This document shows, piece after piece, positions 52,204 to 58,406 of a stretch of DNA of 58,406 nucleotides. Position 1 is the stretch's first letter, and every line of letters starts with the position of its first letter. This DNA is from Leucobacter chromiireducens (GTDB lineage: Bacteria > Actinomycetota > Actinomycetes > Actinomycetales > Microbacteriaceae): assembly GCF_003917135.1 (NCBI RefSeq), contig NZ_RPDI01000020.1:1-58406 (forward strand). Reading direction: 5' to 3'. The translations under genes were made by a program, and so were the position numbers. The notes beneath the pieces are model-generated. The model saw only the letters and a program-made list of their open reading frames with translations. It had not been told where the DNA came from and did no database searches.

Positions 52204-52270
52204 ATCGGGGTCAGTTCGGCAGAGTGTCGAGCTCGCTCCGGCAGCGACACCCTGCCGAAGTGACCCCGAT
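52204..52270. repeat. dispersed hairpin repeat, family B, copy 2
   Basis: Twenty-six-base arms (52204-52229 and 52245-52270, two mismatches) around a 15-base loop. It starts on the base after the TetR stop codon. It shares the GGGTCA ... CGGCAG.GTGTCG arm with copy 1 about 1.3 kb upstream. Confidence 0.88.
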
Positions 52271-52338
52271 CGCGTGGGGCCCGGGGGTCCGTGGGGCGGG
52301 GGCCAGGGGGCCCGAGGTCGGGTCTGGGGCCCGGGGGG

Positions 52339-53286
52339 CTACTGGGTCGGGGTCGGGGCCACCGCGTGGGTCGGGCAGAGCGGTGCCTCGTGCGACGCGC
52401 ACGCGACGAAGCGCGCGCGGCAGGACTCGTCCGCGCAGTTCGGGATGCTGGTGGTGTGCTCGCCACACACCGTGCAGCGGCCGAGCTGCGCGGCGCCCGG
52501 CGCGAAGTCCATCGCCTCGCGGCCGTCGAACACGGCGAGCGAGCCCTCCCACAGGCCATCGTTGCCGAACGCCTCGCCGTAGCGCACGATGCCACCGTCG
52601 ACCTGGTACACCTCGGAGAAGCCGCGCTCGATCATCGCCGCCGACAGGATCTCGCAGCGGATACCGCCCGTGCAGTAGGTGACGACGGGGCGCCCCTTCA
52701 GCTCGTCGAACGCCCCGCTCTCGATCTGCGTGATGAAGTCGTGGGTGGTGCGGGTGTCGGGCACGACGGCGTCGCGGAAGCGGCCGATCTCGGCCTCCCA
52801 CGCATTGCGGCCGTCGAAGAACACGACCTCGTCGCCGCGCTCGGCCACGAGGTCGTTCACGGCGGCGGGGGAGAGGTGGGTGCCACCGCCGACCACCCCG
52901 TTCTCGTCGACCACGATTTCGTCGGGGATCCCGAACGCCACGAGCTCATCGCGCACCTTGACGCTCAGCTTCGGGAAGTCGGCGGAGCGCTGCCACGGCG
53001 CGCTGCGATCGACCCCGTGCAGCAGCTCCGGCGTGCTCGGCTCGAACCCGGTGCCCTCGCTCCACTTCATCTCGATGCCGGCGAAGGGGCCGTACTCGCG
53101 CGTGCGACGGGCGTACTGCTTGCACGCGTCGAGTTCACCACCCACTGTGCCGTTGATGCCGTGCTTCGAGATGATGATGCGCCCGCGCAGGCCGAGCGAT
53201 TCGCACAGCTCGCGCTGCCACAGGCGAACTGCCTCCGGGTCGGCGATCGGAGCGAAGGCGTAGTAGAGCAGGATCTTGGCGGTCAC
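52339..53286 (-). CDS. trhO: tRNA uridine(34) hydroxylase TrhO (rhodanese family)
   Basis: A 315-residue protein. An N-terminal TrhO domain ([42 protein letters not shown]) precedes a rhodanese domain with [12 protein letters not shown] (active Cys) and a C-terminal cysteine cluster (CTVCGEH, CADESC, FVAC). TrhO makes 5-hydroxyuridine at the tRNA wobble position using O2. GTG 53286 has TACCAT 6 bases upstream, again the leaderless pattern. It is divergent from the MerR gene. Confidence 0.95.
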   Translation of the reverse strand: MTAKILLYYAFAPIADPEAVRLWQRELCESLGLRGRIIISKHGINGTVGGELDACKQYARRTREYGPFAGIEMKWSEGTGFEPSTPELLHGVDRSAPWQRSADFPKLSVKVRDELVAFGIPDEIVVDENGVVGGGTHLSPAAVNDLVAERGDEVVFFDGRNAWEAEIGRFRDAVVPDTRTTHDFITQIESGAFDELKGRPVVTYCTGGIRCEILSAAMIERGFSEVYQVDGGIVRYGEAFGNDGLWEGSLAVFDGREAMDFAPGAAQLGRCTVCGEHTTSIPNCADESCRARFVACASHEAPLCPTHAVAPTPTQ

Positions 53287-53292
53287 CCGACC

Positions 53293-53298
53293 ATGGTA
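53293..53298 (-). promoter_or_regulatory. -10 box of a leaderless promoter (trhO)
   Basis: TACCAT on the minus strand, 6 bases before GTG 53286. Confidence 0.45.
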
Positions 53299-53334
53299 CG
53301 CGCCCGCACCGCGGCCAGGCTGCGTGCGCAACGC

Positions 53335-53365
53335 TTGACATTGACGTAACGTCAACTTCTACGGT
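53335..53365 (+). promoter_or_regulatory. MerR-type promoter with 19-bp spacer and operator
   Basis: -35 TTGACA (53335-53340) and -10 TACGGT (53360-53365) are separated by 19 bp. The spacer carries the perfect palindrome TTGACGTAACGTCAA (53341-53355). The long spacer with a centred dyad is the known MerR-family architecture, in which the regulator distorts DNA to realign the boxes. Confidence 0.85.
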
Positions 53366-53418
53366 AGATCTGACGGCGCCACCTGGGCGCCGGACGAAAC
53401 AGGGGAGGGGAAGCGCGC

Positions 53419-54255
53419 ATGGAGCGTTCGATCCAGGAGGTGGCACGCGCCGCGGGTACGACCTCGCGCACGCTGCGCCACTACGACCGGATCGGGATCG
53501 TCCCGCCGAGCAGGATCGGTGCCAACGGCTACCGCTTCTACGACGACCGCGCGCTCGTGCGGCTGCAGCGTGTGCTGCTGCTGCGAGAGCTCGGACTGGG
53601 CCTCGACGCGATCGCGGAGGTGCTCGCCGCGCAGGACGCGCAGGCGGCGCACCGCACCGCGCGCGGCGAGACGCCCGCCGCGGCCGAGGCTCGGATTCTC
53701 GGCGAGCATCTCGAACTGCTGCGCGCCGAGCGGGATCGCATCGACGCGCAGATCGGCGCCGTCGAGCGCACGGTCGCGGCGCTCGGCCGCGCCGCCCTCC
53801 CCGACTCACACACCGAAGGAGACCTGATGTCTGAAGATATGTTCGCCGGATTCGACCACGCGCAGTACCGCGACGAGGTGGCCGCCCGCTGGGGCGAGGA
53901 CGCCGCCGCCGCGAGTGAGCGCTGGTGGGCGGGCCTCGACGAGGTCGCGCAGGGCGACTGGACGCAGCAGCTCGCCGCGTTGAACGCCGCGTGGATCGCC
54001 GCCGTCGAGGCCGGCGAGGAGCCTGCCGGCGCCGCAGGGCAGGAGCTCGCGGCGCGCCACGTCGCCTGGCTGCGGAGCGTGCCTGGCACGCCAGCCGCGA
54101 CGCCTGGTGGGGATCTCGCCGGCTACGTGCGCGGGCTCGGCGCGATGTACGTCGCCGACGAGCGCTTCGCCGCCAACTACGGCGGGCTCACCGGGGCGGC
54201 GTTCGTGCGCGACGCGCTCGAGGCGTACGCCGCGCGCGAGCTCGACCCGCGTTAG
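53419..54255 (+). CDS. MerR regulator with TipAS ligand domain
   Basis: A 278-residue regulator. The N-terminal MerR helix-turn-helix (IQEVARAAGTTSRTLRHYDRIGIVPPSR, GYRFYDDRALVRLQRVLLLRELG) is followed by a long coiled-coil helix and a TipAS-type antibiotic-binding domain (residues ~140-278, FDHAQYRDEVAARWGEDA, GYVRGLGAMYVADERFAANYGG). TipA proteins bind thiopeptides and other drugs. ATG 53419 has GGGAGGGG upstream. Its promoter has the MerR operator described above, so it is likely autoregulated. Its TAG stop overlaps the TAA of the opposing GntR gene. Confidence 0.95.
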   Translation: MERSIQEVARAAGTTSRTLRHYDRIGIVPPSRIGANGYRFYDDRALVRLQRVLLLRELGLGLDAIAEVLAAQDAQAAHRTARGETPAAAEARILGEHLELLRAERDRIDAQIGAVERTVAALGRAALPDSHTEGDLMSEDMFAGFDHAQYRDEVAARWGEDAAAASERWWAGLDEVAQGDWTQQLAALNAAWIAAVEAGEEPAGAAGQELAARHVAWLRSVPGTPAATPGGDLAGYVRGLGAMYVADERFAANYGGLTGAAFVRDALEAYAARELDPR

Positions 54256-55034
54256 ACCTGCGCCTTCTCCTTCGCTGCCTCGCGCGCGCTGTCGATGCGC
54301 TGCTGCTGCTCGGGGGTGCGCGTGAGCGGCGGAACCACCTCGTGCTGATCGTTCACGATCACCACGTCGTGGTCGACGTGATCCACCATCGCGTGGACCG
54401 CGTCGATGAAGTCGCGGCGGCGGATCGCGTCGAGGACGCGCGCGTGGTCGCGCTCCATCTCCGCGCCCGTCGCAACGTTGGCCAGGCGGCCGCGGTGCTC
54501 GGGCGTGCGGAGGCGATCGTTGATGCCGGCGTAGAGCGCGGCGAGCAGCCGGTTCTTCGCCGCGTCGAAGACGAGGCGGTGGAACTTGCTGTCGAACGCC
54601 GAGTCTGCGCCGTCGGCGAAGCCAAGTACGGGGCAGCGCGTGCAGCCCACTTCCTCGGTTGCCGCCCGCTCGAGCGCGGCGATGTCGTCCTCGCTGCGGT
54701 GGATCGCGGCCTGCTGCGCCGCCTCGATCTCGAGGGCGCGGCGGTAGCTGAGGATCTCCTCGAGCGTGAAGTCGGTGAGGAACTCGTTGAGCAGCGTGCT
54801 CGTCGGCGCCGCCGAGCGCACGAACGTGCCGCGCCCGGGGAGCGTCTCGATCATGCCGATGCTGGCGAGCGAGCGCACGGCCTCGCGCACGGTGGAGCGG
54901 CCGACGCCGGTCTGCTCGGCGAGCTCGGGCTCGATCGGGATCCGGCTGCCCACCGGCCACTCGCCGGTGGTGATCTTTCGCCGCAGGTAGGCGAGGGTTG
55001 CGCGTGCGCGCTCGGAACCTGTCGTCACTGCCAT
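54252..55034 (-). CDS. FadR-type GntR regulator (FCD domain)
   Basis: A 260-residue regulator. ATLAYLRRKITTGEWPVGSRIP, PELAEQTGVGRSTVREAVRSL and MIETLPGRGTFVR form the winged helix. An FCD domain follows, with LSYRRALEIEAAQQAA and FDSKFHRLVFDAAKNRLL. ATG 55034 has GGGGG 5 bases upstream. A CxxC pair (GCTRCPVLG) near residue 150 is uncommon for the family and could bind metal. The target genes are not evident. The gene ends 4 bases inside the MerR gene. Confidence 0.92.
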   Translation of the reverse strand: MAVTTGSERARATLAYLRRKITTGEWPVGSRIPIEPELAEQTGVGRSTVREAVRSLASIGMIETLPGRGTFVRSAAPTSTLLNEFLTDFTLEEILSYRRALEIEAAQQAAIHRSEDDIAALERAATEEVGCTRCPVLGFADGADSAFDSKFHRLVFDAAKNRLLAALYAGINDRLRTPEHRGRLANVATGAEMERDHARVLDAIRRRDFIDAVHAMVDHVDHDVVIVNDQHEVVPPLTRTPEQQQRIDSAREAAKEKAQV

Positions 55035-55207
55035 GGTCACCCCCGGAATTCTTCGGCGACGGCGCGCCGATCCAGCCCTCAGTATAGCGGGCGCGGGTCC
55101 TGGCCTTCTGGGGTGCATGGCCCGTAAGCTGTGGCCATTGACACACGCGCCGGAAGCGGATCCCGCCCCCGGGATTGCGCGCGGCGCCACACACGAGGGG
55201 CATGATC

Positions 55208-55777
55208 ATGACGCATGCACAGCAGGGGCGCGGCGCGCTCAATCCGTACGCGGGGATGCGCCAGGTGCCCAGTTTCACGCTGACCAGCACGGACATCCAG
55301 GACGGCGAGCCGCTGCCTGCCGAGCTCTACGCGGCATACGCCGGCGGCTCGAACCGCTCGCCGCAGCTCAGCTGGTCGGACTTCCCGGCGGAGACGAAGA
55401 GCTTCGCGGTGACGTGTTTCGATCCGGATGCGCCGACCGGATCCGGGTTCTGGCACTGGTCGGTCGCGAACATCCCGCTCGCGGTCACGGAGCTCGCGGC
55501 CGGCGCCGGCGCCCCGGCCGGCGAGCCGGGGAGCGAGTTGCTGCCTGCTGGCGCGCTCACCATGCCGAACGAGATGCGCGAGCCGGCGTTCACCGGCGCT
55601 GCGCCGCCGGAGCACACGGGCGTGCACCACTACTGGTTCGTGGTGCACGCGCTGAACGTCGAGCACATCGACGTCGACGCGAACGCCACTCCCGCGGTGA
55701 TGGGATTCACGATGCGCGACGCGGTGATCGCGCGGGCGATCATTGTTGCGACCGGGGAGTTCGGCCAGGCGGCCTAG
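55208..55777 (+). CDS. YbhB/YbcL-type PEBP (Raf-kinase-inhibitor-like) protein
   Basis: A 189-residue protein. FTLTSTDIQDGEPLPAELYAAYAGGSNRSPQLSWSDFP, CFDPDAPTGSGFWHWSVANIP and GVHHYWFVVHALN carry the ligand-pocket residues of phosphatidylethanolamine-binding-like proteins. ATG 55208 is preferred over 55202 because it stands 7 bases from GAGGGG. Bacterial members are widespread, with no settled function. Confidence 0.93.
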   Translation: MTHAQQGRGALNPYAGMRQVPSFTLTSTDIQDGEPLPAELYAAYAGGSNRSPQLSWSDFPAETKSFAVTCFDPDAPTGSGFWHWSVANIPLAVTELAAGAGAPAGEPGSELLPAGALTMPNEMREPAFTGAAPPEHTGVHHYWFVVHALNVEHIDVDANATPAVMGFTMRDAVIARAIIVATGEFGQAA

Positions 55778-55817
55778 TCTCAGTACGCCGCGCTCACTCG
55801 GCCTCGCCCGCTGGCGC

Positions 55818-56300
55818 TCACTCTGCCGCGGCCGCTGGCACCGCGCTGCGCACGAGCGGCAGCGTGCGGTTCTTGAAGTGGCTCTCGAGCGCGAGCCTGG
55901 TGGACGAGCGCGCGACGCCCTCGGTGTGCGAGATGAGATCCATCACCCGCTGCAGATCGTGCGTGGACCGCGACGCGATCGTCGCCATCATGTCGTAGTC
56001 GCCGGTGATGGTGTGCAGCTCCAGGAGCTCGGGGATCTTCGCGAGCCCCTCGGCCACGCGCTGGTGCCCCACCGACTGGTGGATCTGGATCGTGCAGAAG
56101 GTGCGCAGTGGGTAGCCGAGTGCCGCGGGGTCGAGGTGCGGCGCCTCGGACGCGATGACCCCGGTGCGGCGGAGCCGGTCGAGGCGACCCTGCGCGGTGG
56201 CGCGCGCGACGCCGAGCCGGCGCGCGCACTCGACGACGGAGATCCCGGCGTGCTCGCTGATCAGCGTGATGAGTCGGACGTCCAGCTGGTCGATGCTCAT
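55818..56300 (-). CDS. Lrp/AsnC-family regulator
   Basis: A 160-residue Lrp-type regulator. LDVRLITLISEHAGISVVECARRLGVARATAQGRLDRLRRTGVI is the helix-turn-helix, and a RAM domain follows (FCTIQIHQSVGHQRVAEGL, HTITGDYDMMATIASRS). ATG 56300 follows GAGGGGGAT. Lrp proteins sense amino acids as octamers. It is divergent from the aminotransferase at 56471, with an inverted repeat between them, so it likely controls that gene by amino acid supply. Confidence 0.94.
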   Translation of the reverse strand: MSIDQLDVRLITLISEHAGISVVECARRLGVARATAQGRLDRLRRTGVIASEAPHLDPAALGYPLRTFCTIQIHQSVGHQRVAEGLAKIPELLELHTITGDYDMMATIASRSTHDLQRVMDLISHTEGVARSSTRLALESHFKNRTLPLVRSAVPAAAAE

Positions 56301-56323
56301 GATCCCCCTCGATGCGGCATTCT

Positions 56324-56383
56324 GTACTGAGTTTTCGTGATCAGGCTATACGAACTGAGCACTTTGTCGAGGAAAACTTGTAC
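56324..56383. promoter_or_regulatory. candidate Lrp-type operator between lrp-like and aminotransferase genes
   Basis: AGTTTTC (56330-56336) pairs with GAAAACT (56372-56378), and GTAC occurs on both outer flanks (56324-56327, 56380-56383). The arms are about 42 bp apart (four helical turns), as expected for a wrapping Lrp oligomer. The gap is AT-rich compared with flanking genes. Confidence 0.5.
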
Positions 56384-56470
56384 CGTTTGACGCACACGCC
56401 GGCGCTCCCTAGAGTGGCCCGGTCAGGAGGGCCGCCCCGCGCGGCCCGCGATGCAGTCGAAGGAGTGAGC

Positions 56471-57562
56471 ATGTCGAAGGTGACGCAGTTCCGTGAGGGT
56501 CTTGAGCAGGTCGCGGCGTACCGCGCGGGAAAGCCCGCGCCCGTTGGGCCGGGCGGGCGCAGCGTGAAGCTGTCGTCGAACGAGAACCCCTACGAGCCGC
56601 TGCCCTCGGTGGTGCGCCGACTCGCTGAGGCCCTGCCTGCGTCGATCAGCCGCTACCCGAGCATCGCCGCGGAATCGCTCACCGCGGCCCTCGCCGCGCG
56701 CTTCGACGTCTCACCCGAGAACCTGGCGCTCGGCTCCGGCTCGGTCGAGGTCGCCGCGCAGCTCATCCACGCGCTCGCCAGCCCGGGCGACGAGGTGATG
56801 TTTGCGTGGCGCTCGTTCGAGGCCTACCCGATCCTCGTGCGCGTCGCGGGGGCGGTGCCCGTCGAGGTGCCGCTCGACGCCGATGCGCGCCACGACCTCG
56901 CCGCGATGGCCGACGCGATCACCGACCGCACGCGCCTCATCTTCGTGTGCAACCCGAACAATCCCACCGGCACCGTGGTGAGCGAGGCCGAGCTCACCGC
57001 CTTCATGGCCCGCGTGCCGAGCGACGTGCTCGTCGTCGTCGACGAGGCGTACGTGCACTTCGACGTCGACGCCGACTCCTCGAGCGGCATCGACTTCTTC
57101 CGCCGCTACGACAACGTCGCCGTGCTGCACACCTTCTCGAAGGCGTACGGGCTCGCGGGGCTGCGCGTCGGCTACGCGATCGCGCCGGACGCCGTGGCCG
57201 AGGCGCTGCGTAAGGTCGCGATCCCCTTCGCGGTCACGCGGCTCGCTCAGGAGGCGGCGGTCGCCTCGCTCGAGGCCGAGGGCGAACTGCAGGTGCGCAT
57301 CGACGAGATGGTGCTCGAGCGGGATCGCCTCACGGCGGCGCTCCGGGAGGCCGGGCTGCGCGTCGTGCCGTCGCAGGCGAACTTCGTGTGGCTACCGCTC
57401 GGCGAGGAGACCGGCGGCGTGGCTGAGGCGCTGGAGCGTCACGGCATCTCGGCGCGCGCCTTCGCCGGCGAGGGCCTGCGGATCTCGATCGGCGATCCGG
57501 CGGAGAACGATCTCGTCATCGCCGCGCTGCGGACCGAGGGAGTCGCCGCAGCGGCCGCCTAG
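56471..57562 (+). CDS. PLP aminotransferase, HisC/Pat type (second copy)
   Basis: A 363-residue fold-type I aminotransferase. REGLEQVAAYRAGK, KLSSNENPYEPLPSVVRRL, LGSGSVEVAAQL, CNPNNPTGT, VVDEAYVHF and HTFSKAYGLAGLRVG (PLP Lys) match the enzyme at 18408 closely in order and spacing. ATG 56471 has AAGGAG upstream. The Lrp-type neighbour and lack of his genes favour amino acid (perhaps aromatic) transamination, but histidinol-phosphate activity cannot be excluded. Confidence 0.9.
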   Translation: MSKVTQFREGLEQVAAYRAGKPAPVGPGGRSVKLSSNENPYEPLPSVVRRLAEALPASISRYPSIAAESLTAALAARFDVSPENLALGSGSVEVAAQLIHALASPGDEVMFAWRSFEAYPILVRVAGAVPVEVPLDADARHDLAAMADAITDRTRLIFVCNPNNPTGTVVSEAELTAFMARVPSDVLVVVDEAYVHFDVDADSSSGIDFFRRYDNVAVLHTFSKAYGLAGLRVGYAIAPDAVAEALRKVAIPFAVTRLAQEAAVASLEAEGELQVRIDEMVLERDRLTAALREAGLRVVPSQANFVWLPLGEETGGVAEALERHGISARAFAGEGLRISIGDPAENDLVIAALRTEGVAAAAA

Positions 57563-57765
57563 CGCAAAACTAGGCAACTTGCACAGCAGTACCTCGATTG
57601 AGCTGTCCGAATTGTCATATCTGTCTACCGTTTAGGTGTCAGGTTTACTCGCAAACGGAAGCTCACTACGATCGAGCAACGGACATCGATGTCAGCACGG
57701 CGTCGAGCAGCAACCCCTCGGCGCGGCAGCGCCAGAGGATCATCACACTGGAGTGAGGAACACCC

Positions 57766-58406
57766 ATGGCACGCACACGCTTTCGGACCCGGGCGCTCGG
57801 CGTCGCTGGCCTTGTAGCCGCGGCTGCACTGGCACTGAGCGGCTGCACTTCCGACTCAGGCGACTCGGGCGGCGGGGACGCCGACTCGGTGACGATCGGC
57901 ATCAGCCAGTTCGTGCAGCACCCCGCGCTCGACGCCGCGGCCGAGGGCTTCAAGCAGGCCTTCATCGACGCGGGGTACGTCGAGGGCGAGACGGTGACGT
58001 TCGACGTGAAGAACGCGAACGCCGAGGTCGCCACGGCGACCACGATCGCGCAGACCTTCGCGAGCGACGGCGTGGACCTCGCCCTTGCCATCGCAACACC
58101 CTCCGCGCAGGCCGCGGCCCAGAACCTCACGGACGTCCCGGTGCTCTTCACCGCGGTGACCGACGCGGTCGCGGCAGATCTCGTCGAGTCGAACGAGGCG
58201 CCCGGCGGCAACGTGACCGGCACGAGCGACCTGAGCCCCGTCGCCGAGCAGATCGACCTCATCATGGAGATCAAGCCGGACACGAAGAAGATCGGTATGG
58301 TCTACGGCTCCGGCGAGGTCAACTCGCAGGTGCAGGTCGAGCTCGCGCGTGAGGCGGCGAAGGCGCACGGCGTCGAGGTGGTGGAGGCCACGGTCACCAA
58401 CGCCTC
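57766..58406 (+). CDS. ABC transporter substrate-binding lipoprotein, ABC_sub_bind (TrpX-like) family (partial)
   Basis: The first 213 residues of a protein that runs off the window. A charged start (MARTRFRTR), hydrophobic stretch and lipobox LSGC (Cys27) mark a lipoprotein. VTIGISQFVQHPALDAAAEGF, VDLALAIATPSAQAAAQN, VPVLFTAVTDAVAADLV and NVTGTSDLSP are the ABC_sub_bind signature. Relatives bind aromatic amino acids or other small solutes. ATG 57766 has GAGTGAGGAA upstream. The ~200-base gap before it is AT-rich and probably holds its promoter, but I could not assign a clear -35/-10 pair. The cognate permease would lie beyond the window. Confidence 0.92.
   Translation, partial: MARTRFRTRALGVAGLVAAAALALSGCTSDSGDSGGGDADSVTIGISQFVQHPALDAAAEGFKQAFIDAGYVEGETVTFDVKNANAEVATATTIAQTFASDGVDLALAIATPSAQAAAQNLTDVPVLFTAVTDAVAADLVESNEAPGGNVTGTSDLSPVAEQIDLIMEIKPDTKKIGMVYGSGEVNSQVQVELAREAAKAHGVEVVEATVTNA

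Noticed and set aside
50857..52270. Family B hairpins as a short CRISPR array
   Set aside because: Only two copies, 1.3 kb apart with genes between, no regular spacers and no cas genes.

Overview
This 58.4 kb window comes from a high-GC actinobacterial chromosome, most likely a Microbacteriaceae member such as Leucobacter. That genus guess rests on overall impression, not on a search. Supporting signs are GC-rich codon use, a NucS mismatch endonuclease, a bioYMN-type biotin uptake operon next to a BioQ-like TetR regulator, an SCO4848-type membrane protein, and many apparently leaderless genes with a TANNNT -10 box 6-7 bases before the start codon. I see no rRNA, tRNA, CRISPR array, transposase, integrase or phage gene. 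No gap between genes exceeds about 300 bases.

Layout. (1) 0.2-10.3 kb: a small membrane protein, then an MFS exporter and FadR-type regulator facing an operon of a cytosine-deaminase-like amidohydrolase, a complete Opp/Dpp-type ABC importer and a chlorohydrolase-like amidohydrolase. This looks like an uptake-and-hydrolysis cassette for an amide or N-heterocyclic compound. (2) 10.4-13.1 kb: an APC permease facing an FCD-GntR regulator, then a hotdog thioesterase. (3) 13.25-35.55 kb: a catabolic block bracketed by two direct copies of an ~83-bp hairpin repeat. It holds an SDR, a group-D-type flavin monooxygenase, two S10 carboxypeptidases, coupled GntR and IclR regulators, an aromatic-type aminotransferase, an imidazolonepropionase-like hydrolase, a ThDP enzyme, an aldehyde dehydrogenase, a peptide ABC importer with a permease-ATPase-ATPase fusion, two M20 hydrolases, and an HpaC/HpaB-like flavin reductase and hydroxylase. 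(4) 35.7-58.4 kb: mostly core genes, including GNAT, cupin, HdeD-like, SseB-like, biotin uptake with its regulator, a zinc-ribbon SDR, NucS, MFS, MATE, M13 peptidase, CoA-transferase, a quinone-reductase-like flavoprotein with TetR, TrhO, a MerR/TipA regulator, GntR, PEBP, Lrp with a second aminotransferase, and the start of an ABC binding lipoprotein.

How the genes work together. The 13-35 kb block reads as a route that imports peptides or N-acyl amino acids, trims them in the cytoplasm (S10, M20), removes the amino group, decarboxylates the 2-oxo acid, oxidises the aldehyde to an acid, and hydroxylates an aromatic ring. Several of its promoters share a 16-bp AT-rich palindrome close to ATTSATTATAATSAAT, a plausible common operator for the regulators encoded inside the block. 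The substrate is not known.

A second theme is long, nearly perfect inverted repeats just after stop codons. Two families have two copies each (13141/35576 and 50857/52204) and two are single (42491, 49667). One supplies the last codons and stop of a gene.
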